DNA from: Sulfurovum sp. | GTDB taxonomy: Bacteria > Campylobacterota > Campylobacteria > Campylobacterales > Sulfurovaceae | Direction: 5' to 3' | Length of the DNA stretch: 39,731 nt | Assembly: GCA_027019175.1 (NCBI GenBank) | Contig: JALUXB010000063.1 | Span: forward strand, 1-39,731 | Shown: positions 1 through 7,354 of the stretch, piece after piece | How positions within the stretch are numbered: position 1 is the first letter of the stretch | Layout: each line of letters begins with the position of its first letter | Notes under the pieces: model-generated | Seen by the model: only the letters and a program-made list of their open reading frames with translations | Database searches by the model: none | Told to the model about the DNA's origin: nothing | Position numbers and translations under genes: made by a program

Positions 1-87
1 TTTTATATGCTATATTTTCATCATACCACTATCACAGATTTTTGTCAAATACAGCACGTAGTAAAATAGGTACAAGGTAAAAAAGCA

Positions 88-927
88 TTATCCCTCTTCA
101 CCCGGCTTCATACACCCGGAGCAACGGTAAGAGACAATCTTCGCTTGTGGTAGATCGATGCGTGCTGCGGTAAGGCTGCCGCCCCACAGACACCCTGTAT
201 CGAGTGCCAGTACATGTTCATCTTCATAGAAACCCAGTGTCGACCAGTGGCCAAAGATGATCTTCAGTTCTATCTCTTTTCGGTTTTCACATTCAAACCA
301 CGGCTTCATTTCTTTGGCACGTACTTCAGGTGTGGGCGCCCCTTTCTGTTTGAAATCAAGACGGTGATCTTTGTAGCAGTAGCGCATACGCGTAAAAGCA
401 CTGACAATGTAACGGTCAATATCTTCAGGGCCTGCATTGCGATCAAAACGTTCCACGCCCCCCTTAAACATCTTTTTCAACCACACATCAGCATGGGCAC
501 TCTGCAGCTGTTCCTCAATACGGTGCGCATACTCTATTGCCATGCCCAGGTCAAACTCCGGAGAAATACCGGCATGTGCCATACAGTATCCCAGTTTGAA
601 ATCGGTATGCAGGAACTTCTGATGACGCAGCCAGTCTATAAGCTCCGTTGCCTTTGATGATCTCAAAACAGGATCAATCGTCGGATTGGACTTTTTTATG
701 CCGTAATAGGCCGCAATCAGTGCCAGGTCATGGTTGCCAAGCACAATTCGGACACTCTCTTTGATGCTGTAAAGATACTCCAGTACCTCCAGCGATTTGT
801 CACCCCGGTTGACAAGATCTCCCGCCAGCCACAATGTATCGTAACGCGGATCAAACTGGATCTTTTGTAACAGCCCCTGCAGAGAATCATAACATCCCTG
901 AATATCACCGATAGCCCATACACTCAT
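88..927 (-). CDS. apaH: Symmetrical bis(5'-nucleosyl)-tetraphosphatase
   Basis: Predicted to cleave Ap4A symmetrically to two ADP in the cytoplasm, clearing alarmone-like dinucleotides. The calcineurin-type phosphoesterase motifs are complete: GDIQGC at residues 7-12, GDLVNRG at 36-42 and GNHD at 64-67, which supply the two-metal site. A late GHW motif follows. The length, about 279 aa, is normal for ApaH. I prefer the ATG at 927 because AAGGTGG lies about 6-8 nt before it; an in-frame GTG nine bases further upstream lies inside that ribosome site. It stands alone on the minus strand, before the glycosylase gene. Family assignment is secure; function is by homology. Confidence 0.93.
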   Translation of the reverse strand: MSVWAIGDIQGCYDSLQGLLQKIQFDPRYDTLWLAGDLVNRGDKSLEVLEYLYSIKESVRIVLGNHDLALIAAYYGIKKSNPTIDPVLRSSKATELIDWLRHQKFLHTDFKLGYCMAHAGISPEFDLGMAIEYAHRIEEQLQSAHADVWLKKMFKGGVERFDRNAGPEDIDRYIVSAFTRMRYCYKDHRLDFKQKGAPTPEVRAKEMKPWFECENRKEIELKIIFGHWSTLGFYEDEHVLALDTGCLWGGSLTAARIDLPQAKIVSYRCSGCMKPGEEG

Positions 928-1058
928 CTGTACCACCTTCGGAGGAGTGAATAGTTATTGTTTGCATTGCTTTGCAATGCTTTTATTGATAAAAGATTTC
1001 TCAAAGAAAAAGCATACCAAAATTCCTCATTCTTCATTCCTCATTCCTCATTCCTTAT

Positions 1059-1550
1059 TCATTTTCTAATTTCTAATTTTTCTGCGTATATTTCTGTTTT
1101 CTCTTCAAACGTCATCGACGCGTGTGCCGGAGAGGGTGACGGCAGGTAGACACGCTCTATGGCAAGATCACCAAAGTGCTTTTCAAAAAGTGTCTGTGCC
1201 TTTTTACCCGTAAAAGCAAGTTTGGTAATGGAGGGGTACTTCTCAAGCAGTGCAGGTATATCGTTGACTTTGACACGGGACAGCGACGTGTCAAGCGAAT
1301 TGTTACGTTCGCAGGCAGCAACCATATCCCAAACACCGAAGCGGTTCTCTTTCAAAAGCCAAATCTTCTGGTCGCGGTTGTTGACCGGATACCCTGTCAA
1401 CGATTCAAGAATCTTCCAGAACTGGTTTCTTGGATGTCCGTAGTAAAAGGCATTATCAAACGATTTGATACTTGGGAAAGATCCCAGAATGAGGGTTTGG
1501 GTATCGTTGAAGACAATGGGGTCAAAAGGGTGTATAAGCTGTTCTTTCAT
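1059..1550 (-). CDS. DNA-deoxyinosine (hypoxanthine)/uracil-DNA glycosylase family protein
   Basis: Likely a base-excision repair enzyme of the uracil-DNA glycosylase superfamily, hypoxanthine-DNA glycosylase branch (family 6), which removes deaminated bases. Motif A is GSFPS (residues 23-27), followed by the family-typical GHPRNQFW (38-45). The C-terminal loop LPSPSPAHAS (136-145) matches the substrate-loop motif of the superfamily. The length of 163 aa is typical. The start is supported by AGAGGA about 9 nt upstream. It precedes apaH but is separated from it by 130 nt of AT-rich sequence with a short repeated CATTC(C)TCATT motif near 1025-1060. The exact substrate (hypoxanthine or uracil) cannot be read from sequence. 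Confidence 0.85.
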   Translation of the reverse strand: MKEQLIHPFDPIVFNDTQTLILGSFPSIKSFDNAFYYGHPRNQFWKILESLTGYPVNNRDQKIWLLKENRFGVWDMVAACERNNSLDTSLSRVKVNDIPALLEKYPSITKLAFTGKKAQTLFEKHFGDLAIERVYLPSPSPAHASMTFEEKTEIYAEKLEIRK

Positions 1551-1600
1551 CTTTATTATCCTCTACATCGCTTCCCGATTATCATTTGCAAACATGTTTT

Positions 1601-1622
1601 GGTGCGTGATTACGCACCCTAC
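1601..1622. repeat. REP-like intergenic palindrome, copy 1
   Basis: An 18-nt hairpin with a 7-bp stem (GGTGCGT/ACGCACC) and a 4-nt loop (GATT), followed by CTAC. The same 7-4-7 geometry and trailing CTAC recur at 2210, 4954, 5021, 7167 and 14744. It sits between the glycosylase and DUF4149 genes and may help end transcription, though there is no T-run. Confidence 0.8.
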
Positions 1623-1624
1623 GG

Positions 1625-2104
1625 CTACTTGCATGCCTTTTGCATGTTGCGCACCATCAGCACCAGCAGTGCCAGTGAGAAGATCTTGAAGTTTATCTCG
1701 CTGCCTTTATGGGTAGCAATAAATGCAGCAGACTGTGTCATTTTCTCCCCGGCAAGCTGCATATTCAGAATGTCCGGAAGATAATAGTGTCCAAACATCA
1801 AACCTGTGGCAACGACAAAGAAGGTCGCTACCTGTGTGATGGTATCACGTTCGAATTTTTTGTATTTATAGCCTTCGTAGAGTATGACAGCAAGCACTGT
1901 AAAATCTACCAGATAGGAGAGCCTGACAAAGTTCTGTGTCATAATGAGCCCCTCCTGGAAATGGCTTAACACACCTGCGCCAAGCCACTGCTCTGTATGG
2001 AACGTTACCGGTGCCACCACAATACCGGCAAAAAGCCCTGCGCCAAGTGTAGCGCCAAGCAATATCAGATATGCAATAGTTACTCGTCTAAAAACTGGTT
2101 TCAT
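1625..2104 (-). CDS. DUF4149 (TMEM205-like) integral membrane protein
   Basis: A 159-aa inner-membrane protein with about four hydrophobic helices. The first carries the sequence LGATLGAGLFAGIVVAPVTF, typical of the DUF4149/TMEM205 family. The others lie near residues 55-70, 85-110 and 135-152. The biochemical role of the family is unknown in bacteria. A good ribosome site (AAGGAAAA) precedes the ATG. The gene lies between two REP-like repeats, so it is probably its own transcription unit rather than joined to prmC. The family call is confident; the function is not. Confidence 0.75.
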   Translation of the reverse strand: MKPVFRRVTIAYLILLGATLGAGLFAGIVVAPVTFHTEQWLGAGVLSHFQEGLIMTQNFVRLSYLVDFTVLAVILYEGYKYKKFERDTITQVATFFVVATGLMFGHYYLPDILNMQLAGEKMTQSAAFIATHKGSEINFKIFSLALLVLMVRNMQKACK

Positions 2105-2124
2105 ATTTGTTTTCCTTTTCTATT

Positions 2125-2231
2125 GTAGGGTGTTGTGCACCACAGGCACTTCCTTTGGTCGCCCTCACAACACCCTTGATCTATCTAACAACATATTCAC
2201 ATCAATTTTGGTGTGTGGTTACACACCCTAC
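2125..2231. repeat. REP/MITE-like composite element with GTAGGG ... CCCTAC ends
   Basis: The element opens with GTAGGGTG and closes with CACCCTAC. The left half forms a 10-bp stem, GGGTGTTGTG (2128-2137) with CACAACACCC (2166-2175). The right half is the standard 7-4-7 hairpin GGTGTGT-GGTT-ACACACC (2210-2227). Its final CTA (2228-2230) supplies the TAG stop codon of prmC on the minus strand. It is organised like the composite copy at 4950-5042. Confidence 0.75.
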
Positions 2232-3058
2232 ATGAATTCAATCACAAACCCGCGGTCATATCCCGCAAGGTCTTTGTAAAATCGAACCGATTTTACTCCA
2301 ACTTCATTAACAAATGCTTGAATAGGCTCCTTTTGGTCATATCCCATCTCACATGCCAGCCATTTCACCCCGCGTGCCTTGACATCGAGAATGATCTGCC
2401 GGAGCAATTCGTCCCCTTCCCTGCCGCCAAAAAGTGCCTCTTTCGGTTCATAGGCAGCCACATTCTTCTCAAGCACAAAATCTTCTGCAATATAAGGAGG
2501 ATTGGAGACGACCAGTTCAACACTTTCCTTTACCTCATCGAGCAGATTCGATTTGCAAAGCGTAACCTGTTCACATACTCCAAATGCTTCAGCATTTTCG
2601 GCAGCTATACGTAACGGGGCATCACAAATATCGGTTGCAATGATCTTCAGGTTGGGAAATTTACGTGCAAGTACAATACTGATCGCACCGCTTCCCACCC
2701 CAATCTCTGCGATGGAGGTGATTTTCTCTCTTTCAATGATGTTGGCAACTTCATCGATGAGCAGTTCCGTCTCCGGACGGGGGATAAGTACACCGGGTGC
2801 CACTTTCAGATGAATGTCGTAAAAGCTCGCTTCACCTACAATGTACTCGTATGGCTCATTGTCAACACGTCTTTTTACCAGTCCTTCAAAGCCTGCTGCA
2901 TCTGTCACCACCTCATCAGGATGCAAAATCAGATAGGTACGCTCTTTACCAAGATGATGTGCCAGCAGCAACTCCGCTTCAAATTGTGGGCGCTCGCAGC
3001 TTGTTTTCAGTTTTTCTCGTGCCCAGTTTAGGCCATGTTGAAGTGTCATATTTTTCAT
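2228..3058 (-). CDS. prmC: Peptide chain release factor N5-glutamine methyltransferase
   Basis: Methylates the GGQ glutamine of release factors RF1/RF2 using S-adenosylmethionine, which speeds translation termination. The N-terminal helical domain is followed by a Rossmann methyltransferase with the SAM loop EIGVGSGA (118-125). The catalytic NPPY is at residues 186-189, and the family motif RPETE is at 94-98. The length of 276 aa is normal. The start codon lies one base after the toxin stop codon, so prmC appears to be cotranscribed with and translationally coupled to the upstream toxin-antitoxin pair. The stop codon falls inside a REP-like repeat, so the final residues may have been reset by repeat insertion. 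A second in-frame ATG (MTLQ) nine bases in is an alternative start. Confidence 0.93.
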   Translation of the reverse strand: MKNMTLQHGLNWAREKLKTSCERPQFEAELLLAHHLGKERTYLILHPDEVVTDAAGFEGLVKRRVDNEPYEYIVGEASFYDIHLKVAPGVLIPRPETELLIDEVANIIEREKITSIAEIGVGSGAISIVLARKFPNLKIIATDICDAPLRIAAENAEAFGVCEQVTLCKSNLLDEVKESVELVVSNPPYIAEDFVLEKNVAAYEPKEALFGGREGDELLRQIILDVKARGVKWLACEMGYDQKEPIQAFVNEVGVKSVRFYKDLAGYDRGFVIEFM

Positions 3059-3059
3059 C

Positions 3060-3344
3060 TTACAGATCAGGTAAATTTTGATTAAAAATACTTAACAGTT
3101 CCAACCGCTTCTCTTCACTGTCAATCTCATAAACAATCGTGTATCCCTTATAAATCATATCTCTAATATTGTCATGATGAAAATAGACAGATTTTCTATA
3201 TTGATAAGGGGAATCTGCCAAGTGCTTAATCTTTTTTTTCAATGTTTGTACAAACTCGACAGATGCAGACAGATTATCTCTTCTAATATAGTAGGCAATA
3301 GCCTTTAATTCATCTTTAAACTGTTTAGATTCAACAATCTTCAA
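3060..3344 (-). CDS. RelE/ParE-family toxin of a type II toxin-antitoxin module
   Basis: A 94-aa small basic protein with the RelE/ParE layout. Helical residues 5-45 include IAYYIRRDN and a lysine-rich second helix. A beta sheet follows with YRKSVYF, IRDMIYKGYTIVYEI and LELLSIFNQ near the C-terminus. Members either cut ribosomal mRNA or poison gyrase; which applies here cannot be told, though the 'plasmid stabilization' ParE-like pattern (GYTIVYEI) fits best. Its ATG overlaps the last four bases of the antitoxin gene (ATGA), the usual sign of coupling. It is followed one base later by prmC. Confidence 0.75.
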   Translation of the reverse strand: MKIVESKQFKDELKAIAYYIRRDNLSASVEFVQTLKKKIKHLADSPYQYRKSVYFHHDNIRDMIYKGYTIVYEIDSEEKRLELLSIFNQNLPDL

Positions 3345-3583
3345 GCTTGAAGTTCCTTAAGCAGTTCATCTGTAACGCTCTCAAAGTCATACATAGGCTC
3401 CCTACCGGACTTTATATCTTCACGCAGAGAATGAAGCCTTTTTTTCCGCAGATCATAAAAAGCATCTTCTTTTTGCGTTGAAGATATCGTATAGCTATCT
3501 ACAATGCCTTCTTTCAGATTTTGAATAATATTCAAAAGAACATCTACGTTGTTATCTTTAATATTAATATGAATTGTCTGCAT
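3341..3583 (-). CDS. Antitoxin partner of the RelE/ParE-like toxin
   Basis: An 80-aa protein with a beta strand at the N-terminus (TIHINI), then a helical segment, followed by an acidic C-terminal tail (FESVTDELLKEL) of the kind that wraps around RelE/ParE toxins. The identity rests mostly on its position: it is first in the operon, overlaps the toxin start by four bases, and is small. AAAAAGGACA precedes the ATG. As in most such modules it probably represses its own promoter just upstream, but I do not see a clean operator palindrome. Confidence 0.6.
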   Translation of the reverse strand: MQTIHINIKDNNVDVLLNIIQNLKEGIVDSYTISSTQKEDAFYDLRKKRLHSLREDIKSGREPMYDFESVTDELLKELQA

Positions 3584-3619
3584 ACCATGTCCTTTTTTAT
3601 ATCTATTTTACCCAAAAAA

Positions 3620-4903
3620 CTACTTTCTGTCCATATAGGCGAATATCCCATCGTTAGGCAGTGGCGGTTCCTCCTGTTTTTCTTCTTCACCAACGACTGT
3701 ATTGCTCGCATCATAGCCCATCGCTTTTAGACGCTCGATGACCGGAGGGTGGGTATGATAAAAAAAGATCACCAACGGATGGGATTTTGGGAACGCTTTG
3801 TTTTCCGTCACCAGTTTCAGCAGTGCCGAGATAAGATTCTCTTTCCCGCCCATCTGGGAACCGAACTGGTCTGCGGCATACTCGTTGTGGCGGCTGACAT
3901 AACTCATAAACGGCGTAAAGACAAAGCTTACCAGCGGCAGGAGCAGCATCAGCATCGCTATCTTCACCCCCGCATGCGGTATGACACCCATCTGGATAAA
4001 GAGTGAGTCAGGAAGATGTCCAAAGAGAAAGAAGACCACAAAAAGAAGACCGCCCATCAGCGCAATGTTCTTCCAGATATCCCCATGGCTGTAATGCCCC
4101 AGTTCATGTCCAAGCACGGCAAGCAGTTCATCTTTGTTCAGTTTCTCAAGCAGCGTATCGAAAAGTACCACTCGCTTGCTCTTGCCAAGCCCCCCAAAGT
4201 AGGCATTGAGACGGCTGTCACGTTTGCTGGCATCCATCACGAAAATACCGTCACTTTTGAGGCCGACTTTCTGCATCATATCGGTAATAGCATCTTTAAG
4301 TTCCCCCTCCTCAAGCGGGTTGAACTTGTTGAAAATGGGAGCGATGAGTGTCGGATAGAGCACATTGACAAGCACTGCGACAGCAAAAAGCAGCACAAAG
4401 CCCCACAGCCACCACATTTCATAGTTGCTGATGATCCATGCAAGCAGGGCAAAAAGCACACCGCCGAGCACAAAGAACATCACAGCACTCTTGAGGGTAT
4501 CAACAAGGAACATCTTTGGTGTCATTTGGTTAAAATGAAATGCTTCATCTATTTTAAACTTTTGATACAGTTCAAACGGCAGTCCGACAATATAGTTGAT
4601 AGTGACAAAACCGTAAAGGAATACTACCGCCTGAAGTACCGATCCTTCTACATGCACTACGGAAGAGAGCCATGCAAACCCTTTGAATACCCACCAGACG
4701 AACATCAGGTAGTCGACAAAGTGTTCCACAATCGCCAGCTTCTCCTTGGCCACCGCATAGTTTGCCGCAACCATATATTTGCCCGCAGGCATCAACACCG
4801 GCGCTTTGCGTTTCTCCTGGTTGATATATCCTATCTGCATTACGGAGATATAGATACGCATGAAGGTATAGAGCGAATAGAGCCCGATAATTAATTCCAG
4901 CAT
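3620..4903 (-). CDS. M48-family zinc metalloprotease, Ste24/CAAX protease-like
   Basis: A 427-aa multi-spanning inner-membrane peptidase. The N-terminal CAAX-protease-1 region has several membrane helices (about residues 1-25, 65-110, 132-185). The zinc site HELGH is at 266-270, with the third ligand in NEYAAD (E341), and more hydrophobic helices lie between (275-295, 312-335). In bacteria such enzymes contribute to membrane protein quality control; no prenylated substrate is expected. The ATG is preceded by AAAGGATTTCA. The C-terminus is short and charged (GEEEKQEEPPLPND). It forms a single-gene unit flanked by a REP element upstream. Confidence 0.9.
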   Translation of the reverse strand: MLELIIGLYSLYTFMRIYISVMQIGYINQEKRKAPVLMPAGKYMVAANYAVAKEKLAIVEHFVDYLMFVWWVFKGFAWLSSVVHVEGSVLQAVVFLYGFVTINYIVGLPFELYQKFKIDEAFHFNQMTPKMFLVDTLKSAVMFFVLGGVLFALLAWIISNYEMWWLWGFVLLFAVAVLVNVLYPTLIAPIFNKFNPLEEGELKDAITDMMQKVGLKSDGIFVMDASKRDSRLNAYFGGLGKSKRVVLFDTLLEKLNKDELLAVLGHELGHYSHGDIWKNIALMGGLLFVVFFLFGHLPDSLFIQMGVIPHAGVKIAMLMLLLPLVSFVFTPFMSYVSRHNEYAADQFGSQMGGKENLISALLKLVTENKAFPKSHPLVIFFYHTHPPVIERLKAMGYDASNTVVGEEEKQEEPPLPNDGIFAYMDRK

Positions 4904-4949
4904 TGAAATCCTTTGTATATATCATTGGAATAGATTATGAAACCTTTGT

Positions 4950-5042
4950 GTAGGGTGCGTACCCACGCACCTTCAAACCATTTTGCAAAAACACGATCTG
5001 TCATCAAAACATGTCTCAAAGGTGCGAAATATCGCACCCTAC
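4950..5042. repeat. REP/MITE-like composite element, inverted pair of 7-4-7 hairpins
   Basis: It begins GTAGGGTGCG and ends CGCACCCTAC, so the termini are inverted repeats. The left hairpin is GGTGCGT-ACCC-ACGCACC (4954-4971) and the right one is GGTGCGA-AATA-TCGCACC (5021-5038); the stem change T-A to A-T in the right copy is compensatory. About 50 bases separate them. It lies in the divergent gap between the protease and the ABC-F gene. Confidence 0.8.
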
Positions 5043-5131
5043 ATATGTAGTCACAAAACCAAAGTTTTTCATTCCATATGTTTGTTTATATGAGAATATA
5101 GCAAGAGGGGCTTTAGCAAGCCTTAAAAGAG

Positions 5132-5137
5132 TATAAT
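5132..5137 (+). promoter_or_regulatory. -10 box for the ABC-F gene
   Basis: A perfect TATAAT lies 33 bases before the start codon in AT-rich sequence. No matching -35 is evident, as is usual for sigma-70 promoters in Campylobacterota. Confidence 0.6.
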
Positions 5138-5170
5138 TTCATCAAAACATCCCTGAACAAAGGCAGACCC

Positions 5171-7126
5171 ATGGCACTCATTGACCTCTTCGATATCAAA
5201 AAGCAGTACGATGTCAAACTCCTGCTTGACGGGGTCGACTTCCACCTCAACGAAGGTGAACGGGTCGCTATTGTCGGCAAGAACGGCTGCGGCAAATCGA
5301 CTCTCATGAAGATTGCACTTGGCGAAGAAGAACCTACTGACGGCAAACGTGTGATTGACCGTTCTATCCAGATAGAGATGCTCTCGCAACAGCCAACCTT
5401 TGATGCTTCCCTCAATGTCCGTGAAGCCATTGAAAACGAACTGACAGAACTCAAAGCGGCAAAAGAACGCTACGACACCCTCACAGCACAGGTTGCCGAA
5501 GATTTTGAGAACAAGCATCTGCTCGCACAGCTTGAAGCGGTCACAGCATACCTTGACCACCATAATGCCTGGAGTCTCGATGACAAGATAGAGCGCGTTT
5601 TGCAGGAGTTTAAACTCAAGGCGTATGAGGAGAGGCTTGTCATCTCCCTTTCCGGGGGAGAACAGCGGCGTGTCGCACTGGCGTCACTCATCCTCAAAAA
5701 ACCCGAAGTACTGCTGCTGGACGAGCCGACCAACCACCTCGATGTCTACATGGTGGAGTTTCTCGAAGAGATACTGCTCAAAGAGAAGTTCACCCTGCTG
5801 TTTATCTCGCACGACAGGCACTTCATTGACACCATAGCCACCCGTGTCGTGGAAGTGGAGAATCACGAACTTGTCTCCTACAAAGGGGGCTACAGAGACT
5901 ACCTCGAACAGAAAGAGGCACGCATGCAGGCACTTGCCAAACAGCACGAAAATCTGCTTAAACTGCTCAAGCACGAAGAGGAGTGGCTGGGCAAAAGTGT
6001 GCGCGCACGTGAAAAACGCAACCAGGGACGCAAAGCACGTGTCTTCAAGCTGAGGGATGAAGCCAAAAAGAACCCTACCCTCATCCGTAAGATGCAGCTT
6101 GAACTCGAGCGCGAAAAGAAGCACTTTAACCGTGAAAAGAGTGTTGGCAAGAAGAAGATGCTCTTTGAAATAGAACACTTGCACTACTCCATTGCCGGTA
6201 AGGAGCTTATCAAAGACTTCTCTACGCGTATTCTCCAGCGCGACAAAATCGCCATTGTAGGAGTCAACGGGGCGGGTAAATCAACCCTGCTTCGGCTGCT
6301 GCTTGGCAGGCTCAAACCTGACAGCGGCAGCATCAAAAAAGGGGACTTCTCCATCGGTTACTTCGACCAGCACCGTGAGATGCTCGATGACGAAGAAACA
6401 CTCATCGGTACTTTTTGTCCCAACGGCGGTGACCACATTCAGGTACGCAGCGGCAATATGCACGTCTATGCCTACCTTAAACAGTTTCTTTTCCCCGAAG
6501 AATTTTTGACCAAAAAGATAGGCCAACTTAGCGGCGGAGAGAAAAACCGTGTCGCACTTGCCCTGCTCTTTACCAAAAATGTCGACTGCCTCATTCTCGA
6601 TGAGCCCACCAACGATCTGGACATTCAGACCATCAACATCCTCGAAGAGCAGCTGCTTAACTTTCCCGGGGCAATTTTGTTTGTTTCACACGATCGCTAT
6701 TTTGTAGACAAAATTGCCTCCAAACTCTTCATTTTTAAGGGAGATGGCCTCATCGAAGAGTCTTACCAAAGCTATTCGGAGTATCTTGAAATCGAAAAAG
6801 AGCTTAAAGAGATAGAGGCGTTGGCACATGAGATTGAAAGCAGTGCCGCCAAAGAGAATAAAACATCTACAACACAAGAGAAGAAAAAACCTACAAAGCT
6901 CAGTTACAAAGACCAGCGTGATCTGGATATGCTTCCTGATGAAATAGAGGCACTTGAAGGCAAAATAGACAAACTTAATGCCTGTCTTGCCAACCCGGAG
7001 TGTTACGAACAAAAAGGGCTTACGGCACTGAGTGAAGAGCTGGCAGAAGTTGAAAAAGCGTATGAAGCAAAAAGTGAACGGTATCTTGAGGTTTTGGAGA
7101 TGTATGAGGAATTGCAGCATGCATAG
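5171..7126 (+). CDS. ABC-F family ATPase, Uup-like
   Basis: A soluble double-ABC protein with no membrane segments. Members of ABC-F act on the ribosome, and Uup-type members also affect transposon excision and branched DNA. ABC1 has Walker A GKNGCGKST (36-44), signature LSGGEQ (160-165) and Walker B with D184-E185. The inter-domain arm (about 240-320) is rich in Arg/Lys. ABC2 has GVNGAGKST (364-372), LSGGE (453-457) and D477-E478. Residues 560-651 form a charged coiled coil containing DQRDLDMLPDEIEALE, which matches the Uup C-terminal domain. Length 651 aa, typical of Uup. AAAGGC sits seven bases before the ATG. Confidence 0.88.
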   Translation: MALIDLFDIKKQYDVKLLLDGVDFHLNEGERVAIVGKNGCGKSTLMKIALGEEEPTDGKRVIDRSIQIEMLSQQPTFDASLNVREAIENELTELKAAKERYDTLTAQVAEDFENKHLLAQLEAVTAYLDHHNAWSLDDKIERVLQEFKLKAYEERLVISLSGGEQRRVALASLILKKPEVLLLDEPTNHLDVYMVEFLEEILLKEKFTLLFISHDRHFIDTIATRVVEVENHELVSYKGGYRDYLEQKEARMQALAKQHENLLKLLKHEEEWLGKSVRAREKRNQGRKARVFKLRDEAKKNPTLIRKMQLELEREKKHFNREKSVGKKKMLFEIEHLHYSIAGKELIKDFSTRILQRDKIAIVGVNGAGKSTLLRLLLGRLKPDSGSIKKGDFSIGYFDQHREMLDDEETLIGTFCPNGGDHIQVRSGNMHVYAYLKQFLFPEEFLTKKIGQLSGGEKNRVALALLFTKNVDCLILDEPTNDLDIQTINILEEQLLNFPGAILFVSHDRYFVDKIASKLFIFKGDGLIEESYQSYSEYLEIEKELKEIEALAHEIESSAAKENKTSTTQEKKKPTKLSYKDQRDLDMLPDEIEALEGKIDKLNACLANPECYEQKGLTALSEELAEVEKAYEAKSERYLEVLEMYEELQHA

Positions 7127-7166
7127 ACACATCATCTGATTCTTGCGAAGAGATATCCCTGTGGTG

Positions 7167-7188
7167 GGTGCGTGGTTACACACCCTAC
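7167..7188. repeat. REP-like palindrome, degenerate copy
   Basis: GGTGCGT-GGTT-ACACACC followed by CTAC. It is the same family as the copy at 1601 but with one mismatch in the stem (C opposite A), so it is probably decaying. Confidence 0.7.
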
Positions 7189-7221
7189 GACCCAGCCTTG
7201 GGTGGTTTCTTCGAGACAACA

Positions 7222-7343
7222 CCTCCGGTTTCGAGCCTATGAACGACTCGCAGGTGTCGTTAAGGTTTGCCCACCTTCGGCGGTGCTCCTTCGTCGCACA
7301 TCGCCTCCGGTTTCGAGCCTATGAACGACACGCAGGTGTCGTT
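7222..7343. repeat. Pair of 40-bp direct repeats in the convergent gap after the ABC-F gene
   Basis: Two 40-bp copies at 7222-7261 and 7304-7343 differ by one base and are separated by 42 bases. Each begins CCTCCGGTTTCGAGCC and ends with a hairpin. In the second copy AACGACAC and GTGTCGTT form a perfect 8-bp stem around GCAG; in the first copy one pair is broken. They fill the 228-base gap between two convergent genes, so the hairpins could end transcription from either side, but there is no T-run. Confidence 0.8.
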
Positions 7344-7354
7344 CATTACGGCTC

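Noticed and set aside
1176-1784. A 202-codon plus-strand frame spanning the glycosylase and DUF4149 genes
   Set aside because: It covers two clear minus-strand genes and the REP repeat between them, and has no ribosome site.
4016-4894. A 292-codon open frame on the plus strand opposite the M48 protease gene
   Set aside because: It lies wholly inside the protease gene, which has a full HELGH motif and family length. The antisense product is His/Lys-rich and unlike any protein.
7222-7343. A short CRISPR array
   Set aside because: There are only two repeats, their 40-bp units carry their own hairpins, the separation is a single 42-base segment, and no cas genes are in the window.
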